This document shows, piece by piece, positions 1 to 4,705 of a stretch of 5,001 nt of DNA. The notes beneath the pieces were generated by a model. It had not been told where the DNA came from, did no database searches, and saw only the letters and a program-made list of their open reading frames with translations. The position numbers and the translations under genes are program-made. The DNA comes from Planctomycetota bacterium. Lineage in GTDB: Bacteria; Planctomycetota; UBA8108. Location of the stretch: NCBI GenBank assembly GCA_022451445.1, contig JAKUSY010000269.1:1-5001 (forward strand). Reading direction: 5' to 3'. The first letter of the stretch is position 1; each line of letters starts with the position of its first letter.

Positions 1-482
1 CCTTCCCTGCCGTCGGAGAGCCAGTCTCCATCCGGGACCCTGACCCCGGAGGTTGTTCCGTTCCAGGTGAAGACCACGTCCCTGGCGGGATCCGCCTGGG
101 AAAGATCCGGCAGCTCGCCATAGTCGGCCTCGAACACACGGGTGTCTTCGAGGCGCAGCTGGTCGCGGATCTCGCTCGCCCATCCTTGCGAGAAGCTTTC
201 CCAGGCGAAGACGTCCACGCCACGCTCTCCGAGGAGGTTCCACATGGCCATCTCCATGGCCGCGGTATCGGAGCCGCCGATGATTCCCACCAGGTAATCT
301 TCGGGCAGTGCGAGCAGGGATTTCGATCTTTCGATCACCTCCGCGAGCCGGGCCTTTCCTTCGGCGGATCGATGGGACCTTCCAAGGCACGCGTTTTCCA
401 GGGCCGACAGCTGCCAGCCGGGTCGCTTGGCGCAGGGACCGGAGGAAAAGCGTGGGTTTTCAGGCCTCTTGCCGGGTTTCAT
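1..482 (-). CDS. serC: Phosphoserine aminotransferase, N-terminal part (cut by window edge)
   Basis: SerC is a PLP-dependent (fold type I) cytosolic enzyme that converts 3-phosphohydroxypyruvate and glutamate to O-phosphoserine and 2-oxoglutarate, the second step of serine synthesis. I translated the minus strand from ATG at 482; 160 codons are present and the gene continues past base 1. The start MKPGKRPENPRFSSGPCAKR, then GRSHRS (34-39), GxxGGSDTAAMEMAMW (66-81), AWESFSQGW (93-101), ADYGELPDL (119-127) and VVFTWNGTTSGVRVP (136-150), match the SerC variant best known from Alphaproteobacteria (the TIGR01365 type, from memory). The family is usually about 370-390 residues, so the PLP-binding Lys lies outside the window. 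The start is firm: an in-frame TGA lies just upstream at 503-501 and the family begins with MKP. The ribosome binding site is weak (GAG at 492-490). It is transcribed divergently from aroG. serA often lies downstream of serC, but that cannot be seen here. Confidence 0.93.
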   Translation of the reverse strand, partial: MKPGKRPENPRFSSGPCAKRPGWQLSALENACLGRSHRSAEGKARLAEVIERSKSLLALPEDYLVGIIGGSDTAAMEMAMWNLLGERGVDVFAWESFSQGWASEIRDQLRLEDTRVFEADYGELPDLSQADPARDVVFTWNGTTSGVRVPDGDWLSDGRE

Positions 483-635
483 GGAGTTGCTCGTTTCATT
501 TCAGAGAAAAGGGGGAAGGAAGGGAGTTTAGAGGCATGAGAAGACGGTATCAAGTTGCGGTCATCACAGTGGGGCCGGCTTTTTCCAGCGGCCTGCGCGT
601 GGCAGATGAAGTTCCGACTCGATGGGAGGGTGACA

Positions 636-677
636 GGCTCCGGTTCCTGGCGACAGGGAGCCGGTCCAGTTGCCAGG
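636..677. repeat. Overlapping inverted repeats in the divergent promoter region
   Basis: Three helices can be drawn that cannot all form together: GGCTCC (636-641) with GGAGCC (657-662); CCGGTTCC (640-647) with GGAGCCGG (657-664), with one G-U pair; and CCTGGC (646-651) with GCCAGG (672-677). The segment sits just left of the AT-rich patch, so it could be an operator or part of the serC leader RNA. No T-run follows on either strand, so it is not a typical intrinsic terminator. GC-rich DNA gives such repeats by chance, so a function is unproven. Confidence 0.3.
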
Positions 678-680
678 AGA

Positions 681-716
681 AGATATAAGCCAAAATGAAT
701 AAATGACTTATAAACC
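681..716. promoter_or_regulatory. AT-rich patch, probable divergent promoter zone
   Basis: This is the most AT-rich stretch of the window. It contains TATAAG (684-689) and TATAAA (709-714), both resembling a -10 hexamer on the plus strand, and CTTATA (707-712), which reads TATAAG on the minus strand. A TTGCCA at 670-675 resembles a -35 box but is 8 bases from the first candidate and 33 from the second, so no well-spaced sigma-70 pair exists. Its position between divergent genes and its composition support a promoter zone. The exact start sites cannot be read from the sequence. Confidence 0.35.
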
Positions 717-744
717 ACCTCGAAGATGCTTATCGGTTCAGACT

Positions 745-788
745 GGAAACGGGAGCTGCCGGGAAAACCTCGAAAATGCGTTTCCCGG
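745..788 (+). promoter_or_regulatory. Possible leader-RNA hairpin with an alternative pairing
   Basis: CCGGGAAAAC (759-768) can pair with GTTTCCCGG (780-788), giving nine base pairs with one bulged A and an 11-base loop. The same 3' arm, GTTTCC (780-785), can instead pair with GGAAAC (745-750), so two exclusive folds are available. The element lies about 20 bases before a strong ribosome binding site (806-814). It is not followed by a T-run, so any role would be in folding or translation rather than intrinsic termination. Confidence 0.3.
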
Positions 789-805
789 GGCCTGTTTGCG
801 GGCAT

Positions 806-814
806 AGGAGGTGA
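806..814 (+). promoter_or_regulatory. Near-perfect Shine-Dalgarno sequence for the frame at 819
   Basis: AGGAGGTGA is complementary to the 3' end of 16S rRNA over nine bases, with a 7-base spacer from GGAGG to ATG at 819. It is by far the strongest ribosome binding site in the window, yet it is about 160 bases upstream of the DAHP synthase start and in a different frame from it. That implies either translation of a short upstream frame or a chance match. Confidence 0.5.
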
Positions 815-818
815 GCGG

Positions 819-1064
819 ATGGCACACTTTTACAGGTCTCGATGGCTTCAAAAAGGCGGAAGGTGCGGGGTAGCTGTTGATGTCTCTTCGCTTGTTGCTA
901 TCGTAGACCGATTGTCTTCCCTGCCCGAGAGCGGGCAATGCCCTTCCAGTTGTCTGAAGGTATGGAAATCATGGATAAAGCCTGGTCCCCGGATTCCTGG
1001 CGCGAGAAAACGGTCAGCCAGATGCCGACCTACCCGGACTCCGAAGCGCTGCGCGAGGTCGTAG
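819..1064 (+). CDS. Possible upstream frame with early Phe-Tyr-Trp codons, overlapping aroG
   Basis: An 81-codon frame starts at ATG 819 behind a near-perfect ribosome binding site. It begins MAHFYRSRWLQKGGRCG, so Phe (4), Tyr (5) and Trp (9), the end products of the pathway opened by the next gene, all fall in the first nine codons. The last 94 bases overlap the start of aroG in another frame, and that part (Arg/Pro/Ser-rich) looks like a shadow of aroG. I recognise no domain. A classical attenuator leader peptide would stop within 15-30 codons; this one does not. It could act by ribosome traffic over the aroG start, or be a chance frame. Existence as a translated peptide is plausible; existence as a functional protein is doubtful. 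Confidence 0.27.
   Translation: MAHFYRSRWLQKGGRCGVAVDVSSLVAIVDRLSSLPESGQCPSSCLKVWKSWIKPGPRIPGARKRSARCRPTRTPKRCARS
922..937 (+). promoter_or_regulatory. Small perfect hairpin before the aroG start
   Basis: TGCCCG (922-927) and CGGGCA (932-937) form a six-base-pair stem with an AGAG loop. It ends directly before an in-frame ATG at 938 and would bury the only purine-rich site available to that ATG, which supports starting aroG at 971 instead. A second GCGGGCA copy at 798-804, just upstream of the strong ribosome binding site, could compete for the same 922-927 arm. No T-run follows, so it is not an intrinsic terminator. Confidence 0.35.
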
Positions 1065-2311
1065 GCCAGCTTGGGAAGCTCCCGCCCCTGGTCACTAGCT
1101 GGGAGGTGGAGAGGCTGAAGGACTACGCGGCCCAGGCGAGTCGGGGCGAAGCCTTCGTGCTCCAGGGAGGCGACTGCGCCGAAAATTTCGAAGAGTGCGA
1201 GTCGAACAACATCGCCAACAAGCTCAAGATCCTCCTCCAGATGAGCCTGGTGCTGCTCTTTGGGGGCAAGAAGAAGGTCATCCGGGTGGGTCGCTTCGCC
1301 GGCCAGTACGCCAAGCCGCGCTCCAGCGATATGGAGACGAGGGGAGACGAGACCCTGCCGTCCTATCGCGGCGACATGGTCAACAACCTGCGGTTCACCT
1401 CCGAAGACAGGATTCCCGACCCCCAGCGTCTGCTGAGGGCCTACGAGCGCTCGGCGATGACGATGAATTTCATACGCTCGCTTGCCGCCGGCGGTTTCTC
1501 CGATCTCAATCATCCCGAGTACTGGCGGCTCGATTTCGTCCGTGATGAGAGTCTGCTCGAGGAATACCAGGCGATGGTCGATGCCCTGCGCAACTCGATA
1601 GGTTTTGTCGAGAGTGTCATGGGCTCGGGCGACAGTGAGATCAGCCGGGTCGATTTCTACTGCAGCCACGAGGGGCTCCATCTCGAATACGAGGCGGCCC
1701 AGACCCGCCAGGTTCCGCGCCGCGACGGCTGGTACAATCTCGCTACCCACATGCCCTGGATCGGTGAGCGCACCCGGGGGCTTGATGGGGCGCATGTCGA
1801 ATACTTTCGCGGTCTCGTCAATCCGATCGGCGTCAAGATTTCCCAGAAGATCGATCCCGGCGAGCTTGTAGCTCTCATCAAGGTGCTCAATCCCGGCGGC
1901 GAGCCCGGCCGCCTGAGCCTGATTCACCGCATGGGCAATTCGAACATATCCGATGCGCTGCCGAGGCTCATCGAGGCGGTACGGGAAAGCGGCGGCGAGG
2001 CCATGTGGATCTGTGATCCGATGCACGGCAACACCGAGTCGACGGCTGGGGGCCTGAAAACGCGTAATTTCGACAATATCCTCGGTGAATTGCAGCAGGC
2101 TATGGACATCCACCGCGATTGCGGCTCCCGCCTCGGGGGCGTACACTTCGAGTTGACTGGAGATGATGTGACCGAGTGCATCGGCGGAGCCTGCGGTTTG
2201 ACGGAGTCGGATCTCGCGACGGCCTATACGACCCAGGTGGATCCCAGGCTGAATGCCGGCCAGGCGCTCGAGATGGCGATGTTGATCGCCAAGAAGATGC
2301 AGGGCAGGTAG
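971..2311 (+). CDS. aroG: Class II 3-deoxy-D-arabino-heptulosonate 7-phosphate (DAHP) synthase
   Basis: This cytosolic enzyme condenses phosphoenolpyruvate with erythrose 4-phosphate to give DAHP, committing carbon to the shikimate pathway and aromatic amino acids. The 446-residue protein is full length for the class II family (PF01474, AroG/plant type). Motifs in order: WSPDSWREK (5-13), LQGGDCAENF (64-73), GRFAGQYAKPRSS (107-119), CSHEGLHLEYE (231-241), THMPWIGERTR (259-269), NPIGVKI (284-290), CDPMHGNT (348-355), GGVHFELTG (389-397) and TQVDPRLN (421-428). By comparison with the Mycobacterium enzyme, the metal ligands should be Cys69, His352, Glu394 and Asp424; all are present. I chose ATG 971 because the family starts near (S/D)KxWSPDSW and AAGG (957-960) lies 10 bases upstream; ATGs at 938 and 962 are in frame alternatives. 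I see no long N-terminal extension like the Mycobacterium one. It is the first clear gene of the plus-strand run. Confidence 0.95.
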   Translation: MDKAWSPDSWREKTVSQMPTYPDSEALREVVGQLGKLPPLVTSWEVERLKDYAAQASRGEAFVLQGGDCAENFEECESNNIANKLKILLQMSLVLLFGGKKKVIRVGRFAGQYAKPRSSDMETRGDETLPSYRGDMVNNLRFTSEDRIPDPQRLLRAYERSAMTMNFIRSLAAGGFSDLNHPEYWRLDFVRDESLLEEYQAMVDALRNSIGFVESVMGSGDSEISRVDFYCSHEGLHLEYEAAQTRQVPRRDGWYNLATHMPWIGERTRGLDGAHVEYFRGLVNPIGVKISQKIDPGELVALIKVLNPGGEPGRLSLIHRMGNSNISDALPRLIEAVRESGGEAMWICDPMHGNTESTAGGLKTRNFDNILGELQQAMDIHRDCGSRLGGVHFELTGDDVTECIGGACGLTESDLATAYTTQVDPRLNAGQALEMAMLIAKKMQGR

Positions 2312-2350
2312 GCCCTAGGCCTGTCCTTGGAACAGGGAGGGTGACCGGGG

Positions 2351-2980
2351 ATGCGCTTGCTGCTGACAGGTCTTTTCATGACCCTGGTGCTCGCCGTTCC
2401 CTTTCTCGTCTGGGGGAACCTGTTCTCCGGCAATGTGAACAGGGAGCTGCTGACGGCTTATGGCGGCTGGCCCTGGCTGGGCGGAATCGTCCTGCTGACG
2501 GCGGACATCCTGCTGCCGATGCCGGCGACGGTCGTCATGTCGGCGCTGGGGGCGATCTACGGCCCCTTCATCGGAGGAGCCGCGGCGGCCGCGGGCTCCT
2601 TCATTTCCGGGGCTATCCCTTACCTCTGCTGCCGCAAGCTCGGCAGGGGGGCTGCCGAGTGGATCGTGGGCAGGGACGAGCTGGCGAAGGGGGAGAGCCT
2701 CTTCGGCCGGTACGGGGGCTGGGCGGTCGCTCTCTCCCGCTGGATGCCGCTTCTGCCCGAGGTGGTGGCTTGTATCGCGGGGATGGTGCGAATGCCGCCG
2801 GGTAAGTTTTTCGCGGCCCTGGCCTGCGGCTCGATTCCAATGGGCTTCGCCTTTGCCGCGATGGGGCACAACATGGGAGCCGATGAGCCGGGTCTCACGA
2901 TCATTCTGAGCGCCCTGGTGCCTGCCTTGCTTTGGCTCGTTGTCGGGCGTATTCTGGTACGACTTTCGGTCGGGGAATGA
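2351..2980 (+). CDS. DedA/VTT-family membrane protein
   Basis: A 209-residue integral inner-membrane protein of the DedA/TVP38/TMEM64 superfamily (SNARE-associated/VTT domain, PF09335). Members are linked to lipid scrambling or flipping (such as undecaprenyl-phosphate carriers) and membrane homeostasis; this protein's substrate is unknown. Visible features: an N-terminal hydrophobic segment (3-22), the re-entrant core with LLPMPATVVMSALG (54-67) and GPFIGGAAAAAGSFISG (71-87), the amphipathic link through RKLGRG, the second signature LSRWMPLLPEVVACIAGM (128-145) with Arg130 and the Pro residues, GKFFAALACGSIP (151-163), and a last transmembrane helix (about 182-204). GGGAGGGTGA-type purines at 2336-2344 give a good ribosome binding site. 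The gap to aroG is 39 bases and the next start lies 19 bases on, so it is probably co-transcribed. Why it sits among amino-acid genes is not clear. Confidence 0.85.
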   Translation: MRLLLTGLFMTLVLAVPFLVWGNLFSGNVNRELLTAYGGWPWLGGIVLLTADILLPMPATVVMSALGAIYGPFIGGAAAAAGSFISGAIPYLCCRKLGRGAAEWIVGRDELAKGESLFGRYGGWAVALSRWMPLLPEVVACIAGMVRMPPGKFFAALACGSIPMGFAFAAMGHNMGADEPGLTIILSALVPALLWLVVGRILVRLSVGE

Positions 2981-2999
2981 GGCGAGGCATCGCGCGGGA

Positions 3000-3740
3000 A
3001 TGAAAGCACAAGATATGCGTATAGCGATGTGGTCCGGACCGCGCAATATCTCCACGGCGCTGCTTCGATCCTGGGGCAATAGGGAGGACACCATCGTCAA
3101 CGATGAGCCGCTCTACGCGGCCTTTCTGAGCGAGACCGGCTATGACCATCCGATCGCCGCTGAGATTGTCGATCATTACGAAACGGATTGGAGGAAGGTA
3201 GTCGCCGGGCTGACGGGTGAGATTCCCGATGGCAAACCCATCTACTACCAGAAGCATATGGCCCACCATCTCCTGCCCGGCATGGGAAGAGATTGGATAC
3301 CGAGACTCGAGAACTGCTTCCTGATCCGCGATCCCATCGAGATGCTCACCTCGCTCATCAGGATTATTCCGGAGCCGGGCTTAGACGATACAGGCCTTCC
3401 GCAGCAGCTGGAGCTCTTTCGCATGGTAGAGGACCAGCTTGGCCGAAGGCCCCCGGTACTTGATTCGCGGGATGTCCTCGAGGATCCCGGAAAGATCCTG
3501 GGGCTTCTCTGTGAAGAGTTGGGGGTCGAGTTTGACTCCGCGATGCTGTCCTGGCCTCCGGGGAGACGGAAGACCGATGGGATCTGGGCCCCGCATTGGT
3601 ATGGAGAGGTTGAAAAATCCACCTCCTTCAGGCCCTATATTCCCAAGGAGGAGAAAGTTCCTCGGAAGTTCGAGGCTGTGCTGCGAGAATGTATGGAGAT
3701 CTACCGGGTGCTCTACGAGTACCGTCTTGGGAGCGGATGA
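3000..3740 (+). CDS. Sulfotransferase-like P-loop protein paired with an aminotransferase
   Basis: A 246-residue soluble protein. Near the N-terminus WSGPRNISTALLRSWGNR (11-28) occupies the place of the sulfotransferase 5'-phosphosulfate loop, and LIRDPIEMLTSLIR (108-121) resembles the 3'-phosphate binding motif, with its Arg-Asp-Pro and Ser. Also seen: NDEPLYAAFL (34-43), YYQKHMAHH (82-90), LDSRDVLEDP (154-163), and WAPHWYGEVEKSTSF (196-210). These match the N-terminal half of the plant branched-chain-aminotransferase-like 1/2 proteins as I remember them; the C-terminal half matches the next gene. Actual PAPS-dependent sulfotransfer has not been shown to my knowledge, and the loop lacks the usual PKSGTT form. 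I chose ATG 3000 (GCGAGG 12 or so bases upstream); ATG 3015 gives MRIAMWSGPRN, a common family start, and TTG 2940 would overlap the DedA gene. Its stop is 3 bases before the aminotransferase start, so the two are probably translationally coupled. Confidence 0.75.
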   Translation: MKAQDMRIAMWSGPRNISTALLRSWGNREDTIVNDEPLYAAFLSETGYDHPIAAEIVDHYETDWRKVVAGLTGEIPDGKPIYYQKHMAHHLLPGMGRDWIPRLENCFLIRDPIEMLTSLIRIIPEPGLDDTGLPQQLELFRMVEDQLGRRPPVLDSRDVLEDPGKILGLLCEELGVEFDSAMLSWPPGRRKTDGIWAPHWYGEVEKSTSFRPYIPKEEKVPRKFEAVLRECMEIYRVLYEYRLGSG

Positions 3741-3743
3741 GCT

Positions 3744-4646
3744 ATGTTGCAGCAGTTCAACGAAAAGAATCGTGACCTGATCGTCAATATTAACGGCAAG
3801 CTCGTGCACCGTGATGAGGCGGCGATCAGTCCCTTCGATTCGATCGTGCAGGGAGGAGATGGCGTCTGGGAGGGACTGCGTCTCTACGATGGCAAGATCT
3901 TCAAGCTCACCGAGCACCTCGACAGGTTGCGAAGCTCGGCTCTCGCTCTCGCCTTTACCGAGATACCTTCCCACGAAGAGATCATCGCGGAGATCCGTCG
4001 TACGCTCGAGGCCAACTCGATGGAGGACGGGGTGCACATCCGGCTGACCCTGACGAGGGGCGTGAAGGTGACATCGGGAATGGATCCCCGCCTGAACCAG
4101 TCCGGTCCGACCCTGATCATCCTGGCGGAACACAAGGCCCCGGTCTACGACAAGTCGGGTCTCAGGCTGGTGACCTCATCGATTCGCAGGTTCCCGCCTG
4201 ACTGCCTGGATCCGAAGATCCATTCCAACAACCTGGCGCAGTCCATTCTTGCCAAGATCGAGGCCAACGCCGCCGGCGCGGATGATGCCCTGATGCTCGA
4301 TGTCCATGGTTTCGTGGCGGAGACGAACGCCACACATGTCTTCATCGTCGAGGACGGCACGGTTCTCACCAGCCACCTGAAGGCCTGCCCGGAAGGAATC
4401 ACCAGGGCGACCGTCCTCGATCTCTGTGAGCGTAACGAGATTCCCTGCGGGGTGAAGGATATCCCCCTGCCCGAGGGATACAGGGCGGAGGAGATGTTCT
4501 GTACGGGGACCATGGGGGAGCTGGCGGCGGTGACGCAGGTCGACGGCCGGCCGATCGGCACGACCGAGATTCCCGGTCCGCTTACCGCGCGGCTCTCGGA
4601 ACTCTACCTCAAGCTGGCGGCGCATAGGGGCGAACAGGTCGTCTGA
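3744..4646 (+). CDS. Fold-type IV PLP aminotransferase, branched-chain aminotransferase-like
   Basis: A 300-residue cytosolic PLP enzyme of class IV (PF01063), the length usual for IlvE-type branched-chain aminotransferases, which interconvert Leu, Ile and Val with their 2-oxo acids using 2-oxoglutarate/glutamate. Landmarks: VNINGKLVHRDEA (14-26), GDGVWEGLRLYDGKIF (38-53), EHLDRL (57-62) with the phosphate-binding Arg61, LTLTRG (101-106), LDPKIHSNNLAQSILAKIEA (155-174) with the likely Schiff-base Lys158, VAETNATHVFIV (191-202) with Glu193 for the PLP ring nitrogen, PEGITRATV (216-224), and FCTGTMGELAAVTQVDGRP (252-270). Lys158 and Glu193 correspond to Lys159 and Glu193 of E. coli IlvE by motif. 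The KIHxNN and ETNAT signatures resemble the plant BCAT-like 1/2 proteins more than E. coli IlvE. Substrate is uncertain: D-amino-acid or other class IV activity is possible, so I give no symbol. A GGGAG (3729-3733) lies 10 bases upstream of the ATG. Confidence 0.9.
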   Translation: MLQQFNEKNRDLIVNINGKLVHRDEAAISPFDSIVQGGDGVWEGLRLYDGKIFKLTEHLDRLRSSALALAFTEIPSHEEIIAEIRRTLEANSMEDGVHIRLTLTRGVKVTSGMDPRLNQSGPTLIILAEHKAPVYDKSGLRLVTSSIRRFPPDCLDPKIHSNNLAQSILAKIEANAAGADDALMLDVHGFVAETNATHVFIVEDGTVLTSHLKACPEGITRATVLDLCERNEIPCGVKDIPLPEGYRAEEMFCTGTMGELAAVTQVDGRPIGTTEIPGPLTARLSELYLKLAAHRGEQVV

Positions 4647-4681
4647 GCGTATCGTTTGTCCGGGGGTGGTTAGCTTTTCCA

Positions 4682-4705
4682 GGAAGCGAAGGAGCTTCTC
4701 TTTCT
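4682..4705 (+). terminator. Weak terminator candidate between convergent genes
   Basis: GGAAGC (4682-4687) pairs with GCTTCT (4694-4699), six base pairs including one G-U, with a GAAGGA loop, followed by CTTTCT. The stem is short and the tail is only partly T, so it would be a weak intrinsic terminator for the aminotransferase transcript. The location, 36 bases after the last plus-strand stop and reaching the stop of the convergent gene, is where one is expected. Confidence 0.3.

Larger units (their letters stand above)
483..818. other. Divergent intergenic region between serC and the aroG leader
   Basis: This stretch holds no recognisable protein. Open frames on both strands (for example 308-688 plus and 805-479 minus) show no family motif, have no good ribosome binding site and are rich in Arg, Ser and Pro, as expected for chance frames in GC-rich DNA. 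It must contain the promoters for serC (leftward) and the aroG group (rightward). Visible content: a purine run at about 505-530, a GGCCG/CGGCC inverted repeat (573-577 with 589-593) around a T-rich loop, overlapping inverted repeats at 636-677, an AT-rich patch at 681-716, and a second structured segment at 745-788. No tRNA, rRNA or known riboswitch core was recognised by eye. Confidence 0.6.

Noticed and set aside
479..805. A 108-codon minus-strand frame upstream of serC, considered as a small gene
   Set aside because: It has no good ribosome binding site, no recognised domain, and crosses the AT-rich probable promoter zone. Only its overlap with the serC start is worth noting.
938..970. 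ATG 938 as the aroG start
   Set aside because: It would add MPFQLSEGMEI before the family's usual beginning, and its purine-rich site lies inside a perfect hairpin. ATG 971 fits family alignments better, though 938 is not excluded.
848..2146. A 432-codon open frame on the minus strand opposite aroG
   Set aside because: It is antisense to an unmistakable class II DAHP synthase with all metal ligands; the translation has no recognisable motif and arises from high-GC codon use.
2320..2336. CCTGT/ACAGG hairpin between aroG and the DedA gene, as a terminator
   Set aside because: The stem is only five base pairs with a 7-base loop and no T-run; its 3' arm runs into the DedA ribosome binding site. 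At most it mildly affects translation.
2176..2805. A 209-codon plus-strand frame crossing the aroG end and the DedA gene
   Set aside because: It overlaps both real genes in another frame and is Gly/Arg/Asp-rich shadow sequence.
2315..3100. A 261-codon minus-strand frame opposite the DedA gene
   Set aside because: It is low-complexity (Arg, Gln, Pro, Gly), matches no family, and lies antisense to a gene with clear transmembrane and VTT signatures.
3381..4133. A 250-codon minus-strand frame spanning the sulfotransferase/aminotransferase junction
   Set aside because: It runs antisense across two recognisable genes and shows no motif of its own.
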